The notes under the pieces were generated by a model. The model did not search any database. It worked only from the letters and a program-made list of their open reading frames with translations, and was not told where the DNA came from. A DNA stretch of 64,000 bases, from positions 31,131 through 95,130 of the forward strand of contig NZ_QUAC01000137.1 of the NCBI RefSeq assembly GCF_003389455.1. Reading direction: 5' to 3'. This stretch comes from Streptomyces inhibens. Lineage in GTDB: Bacteria; Actinomycetota; Actinomycetes; Streptomycetales; Streptomycetaceae. Positions 7,903 through 17,238 of this stretch are shown here, one piece after another. The number at the start of each line of letters is the position of its first letter. Position 1 is the first letter of the stretch. Position numbers and translations under genes: made by a program.

Positions 7903-8466
7903 TCAGAGCCCCGGTGCCCCCCACACCGGGAACCACCGCGCCAGGTCCTGCTCGATCGTCAGATCGTCCCCGAGCATCGCCCGCACCTGCAGTTCGAGCG
8001 GGTTGTCGCGCTTCTCCCCGTCGCCGTGCTTCGGCGCGAAGGGGTAGAACGTGCCGCGCTTGTAGAGGTAGACCAGCGCCAGCGACCGCTGCCGTTCATC
8101 GCGGAAGCCGACCAGCGAGCACAGCAGCTGGGGGCCGAACCCCGCCTCCTCCAAGGACGTATTGACCGCGTGCAGATCGTTGACCAGGCCCGCCACGTCC
8201 TCCGGGTCATGCCGTACGAGCAGCCACGTATAGCCGTACGCGTCCTGGGAGAACTCCACGGAACCGTCCAGCAGAGACCGCGCCTCCTCCTGGATGCGCG
8301 AGAACGCCCCGCCCTCGACGCTCGCGAAACACACCGACCCCAGGCCCGTCGGGGAAAAGCCGGCCGCGGCCTGGAGAGTCACCGCGGCGGACGGCAGCGC
8401 GAAGAGCTGGTCGAGATCGGGGCGTACCGGCTTGCTGCGGCCCAGGATGGCGTCCAGAAATCCCAT
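7903..8466 (-). CDS. pspAB: PspA-associated protein PspAB
   Basis: A 187-residue soluble protein of the actinobacterial PspA-associated family, recognised by its start MGFLDAILGRSKP and the tail DLARWFPVWGAPGL. No catalytic motif is seen. It lies 60 bases downstream of htpX on the same strand; this pairing is common in actinobacteria and points to membrane stress and quality control. The biochemical role is not known to me. Confidence 0.85.
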   Translation of the reverse strand: MGFLDAILGRSKPVRPDLDQLFALPSAAVTLQAAAGFSPTGLGSVCFASVEGGAFSRIQEEARSLLDGSVEFSQDAYGYTWLLVRHDPEDVAGLVNDLHAVNTSLEEAGFGPQLLCSLVGFRDERQRSLALVYLYKRGTFYPFAPKHGDGEKRDNPLELQVRAMLGDDLTIEQDLARWFPVWGAPGL

Positions 8467-8526
8467 GCGCGACTTCCTCCTTGCTCGTTACGGCACCTGC
8501 ACCAGCCCCCTCCGCCGCCCCTCTCG

Positions 8527-9426
8527 TCACGGCCGCCCCAGCTCCGCAGCTATCCGCCCCAGCTGGTCGAGCCGCTGTTCCAGCGTCGGGTGCGAGGACA
8601 GCAGCCGGTTGAAGCTCTCCTTGTTGAATGCCGGGGCGAAGTAGAAGGCGTTGAACGGCTGGGCCTTGCGCAGATCTTCGGTCGGGATCCGCGCGATCTG
8701 GCCGGTGACCTTCGTCAGCGCGGCGGCCAGCGCCGACGGGCGGCCGGTCAGCAGCGCGGCGGCCCGGTCGGCGGACAGCTCGCGGTAACGGGACAGCAGC
8801 CGGGTCAGCAGGAAGCTGATCGCGTAGACGACCACGCTGACGGCGGTGACGATGAGCACGGCGATGGCCGCGTTCTGGTCCCGGTTGTTGCGGCCGACGC
8901 CGCTCCACAGGGCGGCCCGGGTGATGATCCCGGCAAGTACACCGAGGAACGACGCGATGGTCATCACCGCGACATCGCGGTGCGCGACATGCGAGAGCTC
9001 GTGGGCCAGCACGCCCTCCAGCTCCTCCGGCTCCAGCCGCCTGAGCAGCCCGGTCGTGGCGCACACCATCGAATTCTTCTGATTACGGCCGGTGGCGAAC
9101 GCGTTCGGCACATCCGACTCGGCGATCGCGACCCTCGGCTTGGGCATATCGGCCAGCGCGCACAACCGGTCGACGGCGCCGTGCAGCTCCGGCGCCTGCT
9201 CCGGCGTGACCTCGCGCGCGCCCATGCTGAATGCCGCGATCCGGTCGCTGAACCAGAACTGCGCGACGAACAGGGCACCAGCGATCAGCAGCACCACCAC
9301 CCAGGCGCCTTTGAGCAGCACCACCAGCACGCCGACGACCACAACGTACAGCAGTCCGATGAAGAACATCGTCGTGACCATGCGCGAGGTCAGCCCGCGG
9401 TCCGGGGCGAATCGGGTCTGTGCCAT
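8527..9426 (-). CDS. htpX: Membrane zinc metalloprotease HtpX
   Basis: A 299-residue M48 peptidase. Two N-terminal membrane helices (about residues 18-60) precede the catalytic motif HELSH (142-146) followed by AHRD. A further hydrophobic pair lies around 155-200, and the third zinc ligand is expected in the ELSADRAAALLTG segment. HtpX degrades misfolded membrane proteins at the cytoplasmic face. It heads the pair with pspAB. An AT-rich TATATA stretch near 9545 upstream may be its promoter -10. Confidence 0.95.
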   Translation of the reverse strand: MAQTRFAPDRGLTSRMVTTMFFIGLLYVVVVGVLVVLLKGAWVVVLLIAGALFVAQFWFSDRIAAFSMGAREVTPEQAPELHGAVDRLCALADMPKPRVAIAESDVPNAFATGRNQKNSMVCATTGLLRRLEPEELEGVLAHELSHVAHRDVAVMTIASFLGVLAGIITRAALWSGVGRNNRDQNAAIAVLIVTAVSVVVYAISFLLTRLLSRYRELSADRAAALLTGRPSALAAALTKVTGQIARIPTEDLRKAQPFNAFYFAPAFNKESFNRLLSSHPTLEQRLDQLGRIAAELGRP

Positions 9427-9657
9427 GGCTCCTCCACAAACGCCGCACTTCGCGCAGTGCGCCGACCCGCCGCGCGCCGTCTTCGCACCGCACGCCGCGC
9501 GCCCTGCACACTGCGCCGCTGTCCCGATTCTCCCTCTTCAGGTCTATATATGGGGTAAAGCCGAGGCCAGAGGACTGCCGGGCGCGTCGGTGAGCGGCCG
9601 CCCCGGGCGGACCGGCGGACCGGGCCCCCAACGGGCACCGATCCGGCCGGGAGCCGC

Positions 9658-10557
9658 CTACCTGGCGGCCAGCTGCGCCAGCCCCTCGGTGGCGATCCGC
9701 TCGAAGACCGCGACATCGGCCTCGAAGACCGAATCGGCGATCGGCCAGTGGATGACGAGCTCATCGATGCCCAGCTCGGCGTGGTGGCCGGCGAAGTCCA
9801 CAAAGGCGTCCACGGAGTCCAGCGGACGCTCCGGGGTGAAACCGGTCAGCATGATCTTCTGCAGTTCGCCGCCGTCCCGGCCTTGGTCGGCGCAGGCCTT
9901 CGAGAGCCGCTCGATCTGCCCGCGGATCGCCTCGCGCGACTCGGCGGGCGTACCGCCCCCGTTCGAGACCTTGGGGTCACCGGTCGTCACCCAGGCCTGG
10001 CCGTACTGGGCGGCCAGTTTCAGCCCGCGCGGCCCGGTGGCCGCCACCGCGAACGGCAGCCGCGGCCGCTGCACACAGCCGGGGATGTTGCGGACCTCGT
10101 GTGCGGAGTAGTGGACGCCCTCGTGGGAGACGGCGTCCTGGGTCAGCAGCCGGTCCAGCAGCGCCACGAACTCGCCGAAACGGTCCGCCCGTTCCCGCGG
10201 CGACCAGGGCTCCTGACCGAGCGCGGTGGCGTCGAAGCCATTGCCGCCGGCGCCGATGCCCAGGGTGATCCGGCCGTCGCTGATGTCGTCGAGCGAGATC
10301 AGTTCCTTGGCGAGGGTGACCGGGTGCCGGAAGTTCGGCGAGGTGACGAGGGTGCCCAGCCGCATCCGGGAGGTCGCGGCCGCGGCCGCGGTCAGGGTCG
10401 GGAGGGCGCCGAACCAGGCCTGGTCGCGGAAGGTTCGCCACGAAAGGTGGTCATAGGTGTACGCGGCGTGGAAGCCCAGCTCCTCGGCGCGCTGCCACAC
10501 CTCCCGGCCACCTTCGGACCAACGGCGGACGGGGAGTATCACGGTGCTCAGTCGCAT
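9658..10557 (-). CDS. LLM-class (F420-dependent type) oxidoreductase
   Basis: A 299-residue luciferase-like monooxygenase-superfamily protein with a TIM barrel: YTYDHLSWR near the N-terminus, then RMRLGTLVTSPNFRHP, SDGRITLGIGAGGNG and a C-terminal HHAELGIDELVIHWP. Actinobacterial proteins of this type mostly use the deazaflavin F420. The substrate is unknown. The ATG at 10557 has only a short GGGGG ahead, but the sequence upstream does not look like protein. It diverges from the HAD phosphatase gene. Confidence 0.88.
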   Translation of the reverse strand: MRLSTVILPVRRWSEGGREVWQRAEELGFHAAYTYDHLSWRTFRDQAWFGALPTLTAAAAATSRMRLGTLVTSPNFRHPVTLAKELISLDDISDGRITLGIGAGGNGFDATALGQEPWSPRERADRFGEFVALLDRLLTQDAVSHEGVHYSAHEVRNIPGCVQRPRLPFAVAATGPRGLKLAAQYGQAWVTTGDPKVSNGGGTPAESREAIRGQIERLSKACADQGRDGGELQKIMLTGFTPERPLDSVDAFVDFAGHHAELGIDELVIHWPIADSVFEADVAVFERIATEGLAQLAAR

Positions 10558-10712
10558 ACCCCCGAGCGTACGGCCGTCCGGACGTTCCGGACGATCCGCC
10601 TCCGGGGCGCGGCCGGCCCGCACGCCCCCATCCGCGCCCCCTCCCGGCCGCCCCGGGCTCATCCGCGCAACCCACCGCACGCCTGTGCGCGGTGGTACGG
10701 GAAGATGACCCC

Positions 10713-11720
10713 GTGACTGATGCCCCCGACACCCCACTCCGGGCGCCCGCACCGGCCGTTGCGCCCCGGCTGATCGCCACCGACCTCGACGGCACGCTGC
10801 TGCACGACGACAAGACGGTTTCCGACCGGACGATCGCCGCGCTCGCCGCCGCGGAGCGGGCCGGCATCGAGGTGTTCTTCGTCACCGGGCGCCCGGCCCG
10901 CTGGATGGGCGTGGTCAGCGACCATGTGCACGGCCACGGCCTGGCCATCTGCGCGAACGGCGCGGCCGTCGTCGATCTGCACCGCGGCGGCCTGATCGTC
11001 GAGGTCAGCCCCCTGGAACGCACGGTCGCGCTACAGGTCGTGGACGCGCTGCGCAGCGCCGCGCCGGGCACCTCGTTCGCGGTCGAGCGGACCAGCGGCA
11101 TCCACTACGAGCCGCAGTACCCGCCCCTCCTCCTGGACCCGGCCGCGATCGTCGCGCCGGCGGAGAAACTGCTCGCCGAGGACTTCGTACCGCCGCTGTT
11201 CCCGAGCGCGACCGAGCCGGACTGCCCGGCCGAGCCCCGTGAGGCGACCGGGCGGCCGGGCGACCTGGCCGACGGCACCAAGAGCTCCAGCGAGCGCCAA
11301 GGCCCCACCGCCCCCACCTTCCCCGACCAGCCCGTGATCAAGCTGCTCGCCCACCACCCCGACCTGGACCCCGACGCGTTCCTCAAGCTGGCCCGTACGG
11401 CCGCGGGTGATCTCGCGTCCTTCACCCGGTCCAGCCCCACCGCGCTCCTGGAGATCAGCGGACCCGGCGTCAGCAAGGCCGGCACCCTCGCCCGCTGCTG
11501 CGCCGAGCGTGGCATCACGCCGGAAGAGGTCGTCGCCTTCGGGGACATGCCGAACGACATCGAGATGCTGACCTGGGCCGGCACCTCGTACGCCATGGCC
11601 AACGCCCACCCGGACGTGCTGGCCGCCACGACGCGGCGTACCGAATCCAACAATGACGACGGTGTCGCGGTCGTCATCGAGCGGATCCTTCAGCAGCGCC
11701 ACGAGCAGCGGGACCGCTGA
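10713..11720 (+). CDS. HAD-superfamily hydrolase, Cof type
   Basis: A 335-residue Cof-type (IIB cap) HAD phosphatase. The nucleophile motif DLDGTLL occurs at about residue 24, followed by FFVTGRPARW (motif II) and GDMPNDIEML (motif IV). The cap carries an insert rich in Pro/Ala/Glu around residues 160-200. These enzymes dephosphorylate sugar phosphates, nucleotides or pyridoxal phosphate. The GTG at 10713 follows a GGGAAG site at 8-base spacing; another in-frame GTG is at 10692. It is convergent with the histidine kinase gene across a hairpin. Confidence 0.9.
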   Translation: MTDAPDTPLRAPAPAVAPRLIATDLDGTLLHDDKTVSDRTIAALAAAERAGIEVFFVTGRPARWMGVVSDHVHGHGLAICANGAAVVDLHRGGLIVEVSPLERTVALQVVDALRSAAPGTSFAVERTSGIHYEPQYPPLLLDPAAIVAPAEKLLAEDFVPPLFPSATEPDCPAEPREATGRPGDLADGTKSSSERQGPTAPTFPDQPVIKLLAHHPDLDPDAFLKLARTAAGDLASFTRSSPTALLEISGPGVSKAGTLARCCAERGITPEEVVAFGDMPNDIEMLTWAGTSYAMANAHPDVLAATTRRTESNNDDGVAVVIERILQQRHEQRDR

Positions 11721-11725
11721 CAGGA

Positions 11726-11756
11726 CCGCCAGCAGGACGATCGCCTGCGCTGGCGG
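11726..11756. terminator. Bidirectional hairpin between convergent genes
   Basis: CCGCCAGC (11726-11733) and GCTGGCGG (11749-11756) form an 8-bp stem, with a further AGG/CCT pairing inside, between the HAD gene and the histidine kinase gene. Confidence 0.6.
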
Positions 11757-11772
11757 AGACAGCGCAGGACCC

Positions 11773-13530
11773 TCACAGCGGCGCCTCCCACGTCACCTTC
11801 GTGCCCGTGCCGTCCTCGCCCAGCCCGGGGCCGTAGGTGCTGGAGCCGCCCAGCGACTCCGCGCGCTTGGCAAGGTTCTTGAGGCCGCTGCGACGGCCGC
11901 TGTCCGGGATGCCGATGCCGTCGTCGGCGACGGTCAGACGGACGCCGTCGGTGCCGTCCGGCAGGCGGATCGTGGCGTCGACGACGACCTCGATCCGGGA
12001 GGCCTGGGCGTGCCGGAAGGCGTTCGACAGCGCCTCCCGCAGCGCGGCGATCAGATTCTTGCCGGTCAGTTCGCCGACCCGGGAGTCGACCGGGCCGATG
12101 AAGCTGGCCGACGGCTGGAAGCCGAGCGGTACGGCGGCGGTGCCGATCTCGCGCAGGACCCGGGTGCGCAGCCCGGACGGCGCCTCGGCCGGGCCCTGTT
12201 GGAGGGCGAAGATCGCGGTCCTGATCTCCTGGATGGTGACGTCCAGCTCGTCGACGGCCTTGCCGACGCCCTGCGCCACCTCCGGCACGACGGACCTGCG
12301 CTGTGCGCTCTCCAGCATCATGCCGGTCGCGAACAGCCGTTGGATCACGAGATCGTGCAGGTCACGGGCGATCCGGTCACGGTCCTCGTAGACCGCGAGC
12401 CGCTCGCGGTCGCGCTGCGCATCGGCCAGTACGAGCGCCAGCGCAGCCTGCGCGGCGAACTGGGTGGCCAGCGTTCGCTCGGCCCCGCTGAACGGGCGGG
12501 CGCCACGGGCACGCGGTGTTGCGAGGGTGCCGAGCACCCGGCCACCGCTCTTCAGCGGCAGCATCATGCTCGGCCCGAAGCGCGGTGCGATGGCCGTGAC
12601 CATGCGCGGGTCGGTGGCCGAGTCGTCCACGAACACCGGCTCACCGGCGAGAAGTTGTTCGGCCACCGGGCTGTCGGGCGGAATCTGCGTCCCCATGATC
12701 CCGGTGGGGTCGTCCGCCGACACCGCGACGATCTCCAGACCGCCCTCGTCGTCGGGCAGCAGCACGATGCCGGCCGCCGAATCCGCCAGCTTGCGGGCCT
12801 GTTCGGCGACCACCGCGAGCGCATCGTCGACATCGCTGCCGGCGAGGAGTTCGGTGGTCACCGCCACCGAACCGTCGATCCAGCGCTCCCGCTGCCGGGA
12901 CGCCGCGTACAGCCGGGCATTGCCGATCGCGATACCGGCTTCGGTGGCGAGCACCCGCACCATGTGCAGATCCTCCTCGCTGAACTGCCCGCCGCCGCGC
13001 TTCTCCGTCAGATAGAGGTTGCCGAAGATCTCGCCCTGGACGCGGATCGGCACCCCCAGGAACGTCCGCATCGGCGGGTGCTCCGGCGGGAATCCGGCCG
13101 AGCGGGGGTCCTGGGTGAGGTCGGCGAGGCGCAGCGGCTTGGGATCGTGGATGAGCGCGCCGAGCAGGCCCTTGTGGCCGTCGGGCAGCGCACCGATCCG
13201 CCGGTGCTCGCGCGCGGTCACGCCGTACGTCACAAAGTCCGACAGCCCCACGCGGGCGTCGTCGATGATCCCGATGGCGGCATAGCGGGCGTCGGCGAGC
13301 TCGGCGGCGGTCTCCACGATCCGGTCGAGGGTGATGTGCAGATCGAAACCCGCGCCGACCGTACGCATCGCCTCCAGCAGCTGCGGCACCCGGGCGGTCA
13401 GCTCGGTCGACAGGCCCTGCAGGCTGCGGGTGGCCTCGGTGGCGGCGTCCATGGGGTCGGGGTCCGCGCCCGCGCCCCTGCTCCCGGGGTCCGTGGGATC
13501 CGGGAGCGGAGGTCCTGCCGTGGCTGCCAT
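11773..13530 (-). CDS. DevS/DosS-like GAF-GAF sensor histidine kinase
   Basis: A 585-residue cytosolic NarL-type sensor kinase. Two GAF domains (about 60-205 and 230-370) precede the HisKA_3 phospho-acceptor helix with RDLHDLVIQRLF and a HATPase domain (ALSNAFRHAQAS, DDGIGI). In GAF-1 the segment FPPEHPPMRTFLGVP keeps His151, which by my recollection matches the haem-binding His149 of DosS, so it may be a haem O2/NO/CO or redox sensor. It begins 25 bases after cydCD on the same strand, so it is probably co-transcribed with the cytochrome bd genes. No response regulator lies nearby. The ATG at 13530 is chosen; a GTG at 13536 is possible. Confidence 0.88.
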   Translation of the reverse strand: MAATAGPPLPDPTDPGSRGAGADPDPMDAATEATRSLQGLSTELTARVPQLLEAMRTVGAGFDLHITLDRIVETAAELADARYAAIGIIDDARVGLSDFVTYGVTAREHRRIGALPDGHKGLLGALIHDPKPLRLADLTQDPRSAGFPPEHPPMRTFLGVPIRVQGEIFGNLYLTEKRGGGQFSEEDLHMVRVLATEAGIAIGNARLYAASRQRERWIDGSVAVTTELLAGSDVDDALAVVAEQARKLADSAAGIVLLPDDEGGLEIVAVSADDPTGIMGTQIPPDSPVAEQLLAGEPVFVDDSATDPRMVTAIAPRFGPSMMLPLKSGGRVLGTLATPRARGARPFSGAERTLATQFAAQAALALVLADAQRDRERLAVYEDRDRIARDLHDLVIQRLFATGMMLESAQRRSVVPEVAQGVGKAVDELDVTIQEIRTAIFALQQGPAEAPSGLRTRVLREIGTAAVPLGFQPSASFIGPVDSRVGELTGKNLIAALREALSNAFRHAQASRIEVVVDATIRLPDGTDGVRLTVADDGIGIPDSGRRSGLKNLAKRAESLGGSSTYGPGLGEDGTGTKVTWEAPL

Positions 13531-13555
13531 GCCCACGAGCCTAATAAGGGGCCAA

Positions 13556-16500
13556 TTAAGGAGCCATTTCTACAGAAAGCTCCGTTATGGGCAGGGCCGC
13601 GTCCACCGCCCGCTCGCGCTCCAGCATCCGCCGGAACGGGCCGTCGGCCGCGGCCAGCTCCGCGTATCCGCCGCGCTGCACGGCCCGCCCGCGGTCCAGC
13701 ACCAGCACCTCGTCGACCGCGTCAAGACCGGTGAGGCGGTGGGTGATCAGGACCGTCGTACGGCCCTCGGTCGCGGCCAGCAGATCGGCGGTCAGCGCGT
13801 CGGCGGTGGCCAGGTCGAGATGCTCGGCGGGCTCGTCGAGAACGAGTACGGGGAAGTCCGCGAGCAGCGCGCGGGCCAGCGCCAGCCGCTGCCGCTGGCC
13901 GCCGGACAGCCGGGCGCCGTGCTCCCCGACCATGGTGTCCAGGCCGTCGGGCAGCCCGCGCACCCAGTCCGCGAGCCGTGCCCGGCCGAGCGCGTCCCAC
14001 AGGTCCAGGTCACCGGCGTTGTCCGCGGCGGGCCGCCGGTCCCGGCGGGCGAGCCTGAGGTTCTCCCGCAGTGAGCTGTCGAAGATGTGCGCGTCCTGCG
14101 CGCACAGCCCCACCAGCCGCCGGACCGCGTCCCCGTCCAGCGCCTGGGCGTCCGTTCCGTCCAGCGTGTACGTCCCCGACTCCCGGTCCAGGAAGCGCAG
14201 CAGCACCTGCGCCAGCGTGGTCTTGCCGGAGCCGGACGAGCCGACGACGGCGAGCCGGCGGCCGGCCGTCAGGGTGAAGCCGACGCCGTCCAGCGCCGGC
14301 CGGTCCTGACCGGTGTGGCGCGTGGTCAGATCCCGTACGACCAGCGGGAACGGCGTCTCGGGCGGGGCGGCCGGCGTGGCCGGTTCCTGTACCGGCGCCG
14401 GGGCGTCCAGCACCTCGAAGACCCGCTCGGCGGCGCGCCGGGTGCGCTGCCGGTACTGCACGGCGAGCGGCAGCCCCGTCACCGCCTCGAACGCGGCGAG
14501 CGGGGTGAGCACGACGACGGCCAGCGCCACCCCCTCCAACCGGCCCGCGTGTACGGCCTGGACGCCGACCACCGCCGCCGCGGCAACGGTCAGTCCGCAC
14601 AGCAGCGCCGAGAGCCCGGCGCCGGTCCCGGCCACGGCGGCCGAGCGGGAGGCGATCCGGGTCAGCTCACGGTCCGCGCGCCGCACCGCGTCCGTACGGG
14701 AGGTGAGGGCGCCGGCCACCGTCAACTCGGCGGTGCCGGTGAGCACATCGACGACGCGGGTGGCGAGCCGGCCGCGGGCCGGCGCCAGCTGACGCTCCGC
14801 CCGCCGGGCCAGCGCGCCCGAGAGCGCCGGCACACCCGCACCCGCGAGCAGCAGCCCCACGGCGAGGATCGCCCCGGCCTCCGGCAACAGCCAGCCGGTG
14901 AAGCCGACGGCCCCCGCGCCGACCAGCACCGCCGCCCCGACGGGCAGCAGCCAGCGCAGGAAGTAGTCCTGCACCGCGTCGACATCGGCCACCAGCCGCG
15001 ACAGCAGATCGCCGCGGCTGCGCTCCTTGAGCCCGGCCGGCGCGAGCCGCTCCAGCCGCCGGAAGACGGCGACGCGTACGTCGGCGAGCATCCGGAACAC
15101 GGCGTCATGGGCGACCAGCCGCTCGGCGTACCGGAAGACCGCGCGCCCGATCCCGAACGCCCTGGTCGCGGTGACCGCCACCATCAGATACAGCACCGGC
15201 GGCTGCTGCGCCGCGCGCGAGATCAGCCAGCCGGAGGTCGCCATCAGGCCCACCGCGCTGCCCAGCGCGAGGCTCCCGAGCAGCAGCGCCAGCGCGAACC
15301 GCGCCCGGCGGGCCCGGGCCGTCCGCCGCAGCCGGGTCAGCGCCGCACCGCGGCCGGGGTCGGCGGAGTTGGCGTCGGCGGTTTCGGCCGCGCCCGGTTC
15401 GTCGGCCGGCACCTCGGCGGAATCCCGGTCCCCAGGCGCCGAGTCCACGGCTGCTCCCGCGTGCACGGCGGCGCGTGGGTCCGCACCCACCGCATCGATC
15501 GGCCGCACACCGTCCGCACCCCCCGGATCCGGCAGCCGCACCACCCGGTCCACCACCGCCAGCAGCGCCGGCCGGTGGACGACGAGCAGGACCGTACGGC
15601 CGACCGCGAGCCGCCGGACCGCGGCCACGATCGCCTCCTCGGTCTCGCCGTCCAGATTCGCGGTGGGCTCGTCCAGGAGCAGGATCGGGCGGTCGGCAAG
15701 GAAAGCGCGGGCGAGCGCGAGGCGCTGGCGCTGGCCGGCGGAGAGCCCTGCGCCGGATTCGCCGAGCCGGGTCGCCATGCCGTCGGGGAGTGCGTCGATG
15801 AAGTCCAGCGCGCCGGCGTCGGCCAGCGCGGTGCGCACCGTGGCGTCGTCCGCGTCCGGACGGGCCAGTCGTACGTTCTCGGCGATGGAGCCCGCGAACA
15901 GATGCGGGTGCTGCGGCACCCAGGCGATCCGCTGCCGCCAGCTCTCTGGGGAGAGGGACGCGATGTCCTGGCCGTCGACGAGGGCCCGGCCCCGGGACGG
16001 TGCGGTGAAGCCGAGCAGCACGCTCAGCAGGGTGGACTTGCCGGCGCCGGAGGGGCCGACCAGTGCGACGGTCTCGCCGGGCCGCACCTCGAACGAGGTC
16101 GCGGGCAGCGAGTCGGCGGTCCGGCCTGAGTGGCGGACCACCAGCCCCTCGACGGCCAGCGCGGTGCCCTCGGGCGCGGGCGCGGTGCCGGGCACCGGCA
16201 GCGGCGTCTCCAGCACCGCGAAGATCTCCTCCGCGGCCGCGAGCCCCTCGGCCGCGGCGTGGTACTGCGCGCCCACCTGCCGCAGCGGCAGATACGCCTC
16301 GGGCGCCAGCACCAGCACCATCAGGCCGGTGTAGAGGTCCAGTTCGCCGTGCACCAGCCGCATACCGATGCCGACGGCGACCAGCGCCACGGAGATGGTG
16401 GCGAGCAGCTCCAGCGCGAAGGAGGAGAGAAAGGCGATCCGCAGGGTACGCAGCGTCGCGCGGCGGTATGCGCTGGTGATGGTGCGGATGGCGGCGGCCT

Positions 16501-17197
16501 GGGCCTTGGCCCGGCCGAAGACCTTGAGGGTGGGCAGGCCCTCGACGACATCGAGGAAGTGGCCGGACAGCCGGGCGAGCAGCCGCCACTGACGGTCCAT
16601 CCGCGACTGGGTGGCCCAGCCGATCAAGATCATGAAGAGCGGGATCAGCGGGAGGGTGAGGACGATCGTCAGCGCCGAGATCCAGTCGCCGGTGACGATC
16701 CGGGCCAGCACCGCGAGGGGGACGACGACCGCCAGTCCCAGCTGCGGCAGATAGCGGGCGAAGTAGTCGTCGAGGGCGTCGATACCGCGGGTGGCGAGGG
16801 TGGTGAGCTCGCCGGTGCGCAGTTCGACATCGCGCGAAGCGCCATCAGGGGCGGTGGCCGGGCGATGGGTGGGACCCAGCTGCGCCGCCCGCTCGATCAG
16901 CCGCATCCGCAGCTCGGACTTGACCGCCGCTCCGGCGCGGTGCGCGGCCAGCTCGGTGAGCCAGGAGACCAGGCCACGCCCGACGGAGACCGCGGCGAGC
17001 AGCGCCAGCGGTGTGGTCAGGGCGCCGAGATCGAGATCGTGCTGGAAGGCGCCGACCACGATCTCGGCGATCAGCATCGCCTGGCCGACGACCAGGCCCG
17101 CTCCGGCAAGCCCGAGTAGCACCACCGCGACAAGGAAGCCGCGGGTGGCATGGGCGTAGCGGAGCAGGCGCGGGTCGACCGGTTTCACGTGAAACAT
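13556..17197 (-). CDS. cydCD: Fused CydD-CydC ABC transporter for cytochrome bd assembly
   Basis: A 1213-residue natural fusion of CydD (first half) and CydC (second half), normally two genes in Gram-negatives. Each half has six membrane helices and an ATPase domain: Walker A GPSGAGKST and GSSGSGKTT, signatures LSAGQRQRL and LSGGQRQRL, and Walker B LLLDEP and LVLDEP. A Pro/Ala/Asp-rich linker around residues 570-630 joins them. CydDC exports cysteine/glutathione, or binds haem, for assembly of cytochrome bd. The start at 17197 reads MFHVKP because it lies in a parS site. It follows cydB by 41 bases, with a GC hairpin between. Confidence 0.95.
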   Translation of the reverse strand: MFHVKPVDPRLLRYAHATRGFLVAVVLLGLAGAGLVVGQAMLIAEIVVGAFQHDLDLGALTTPLALLAAVSVGRGLVSWLTELAAHRAGAAVKSELRMRLIERAAQLGPTHRPATAPDGASRDVELRTGELTTLATRGIDALDDYFARYLPQLGLAVVVPLAVLARIVTGDWISALTIVLTLPLIPLFMILIGWATQSRMDRQWRLLARLSGHFLDVVEGLPTLKVFGRAKAQAAAIRTITSAYRRATLRTLRIAFLSSFALELLATISVALVAVGIGMRLVHGELDLYTGLMVLVLAPEAYLPLRQVGAQYHAAAEGLAAAEEIFAVLETPLPVPGTAPAPEGTALAVEGLVVRHSGRTADSLPATSFEVRPGETVALVGPSGAGKSTLLSVLLGFTAPSRGRALVDGQDIASLSPESWRQRIAWVPQHPHLFAGSIAENVRLARPDADDATVRTALADAGALDFIDALPDGMATRLGESGAGLSAGQRQRLALARAFLADRPILLLDEPTANLDGETEEAIVAAVRRLAVGRTVLLVVHRPALLAVVDRVVRLPDPGGADGVRPIDAVGADPRAAVHAGAAVDSAPGDRDSAEVPADEPGAAETADANSADPGRGAALTRLRRTARARRARFALALLLGSLALGSAVGLMATSGWLISRAAQQPPVLYLMVAVTATRAFGIGRAVFRYAERLVAHDAVFRMLADVRVAVFRRLERLAPAGLKERSRGDLLSRLVADVDAVQDYFLRWLLPVGAAVLVGAGAVGFTGWLLPEAGAILAVGLLLAGAGVPALSGALARRAERQLAPARGRLATRVVDVLTGTAELTVAGALTSRTDAVRRADRELTRIASRSAAVAGTGAGLSALLCGLTVAAAAVVGVQAVHAGRLEGVALAVVVLTPLAAFEAVTGLPLAVQYRQRTRRAAERVFEVLDAPAPVQEPATPAAPPETPFPLVVRDLTTRHTGQDRPALDGVGFTLTAGRRLAVVGSSGSGKTTLAQVLLRFLDRESGTYTLDGTDAQALDGDAVRRLVGLCAQDAHIFDSSLRENLRLARRDRRPAADNAGDLDLWDALGRARLADWVRGLPDGLDTMVGEHGARLSGGQRQRLALARALLADFPVLVLDEPAEHLDLATADALTADLLAATEGRTTVLITHRLTGLDAVDEVLVLDRGRAVQRGGYAELAAADGPFRRMLERERAVDAALPITELSVEMAP
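17182..17195. other. parS: parS (ParB-binding site) overlapping the cydCD start codon
   Basis: A perfect GTTTCACGTGAAAC. It covers the first two codons of cydCD and the bases downstream, so ParB binding and spreading could affect translation initiation or transcription here. Confidence 0.92.
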
Positions 17198-17211
17198 CCA
17201 TCCTGCCGAGG

Positions 17212-17231
17212 GCCGCCCCCGAGGGGGCGGC
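17212..17231 (-). terminator. GC hairpin between cydB and cydCD
   Basis: GCCGCCCC and GGGGCGGC form a tight stem with a four-base loop just after cydB, upstream of cydCD. It could lower cydCD expression relative to cydAB or protect the cydAB message. Confidence 0.5.
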
Positions 17232-17238
17232 GGCTCAG

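Noticed and set aside
14087-16129. 680-codon plus-strand frame opposite cydCD
   Set aside because: Antisense of an ABC transporter with both ATPase domains intact.
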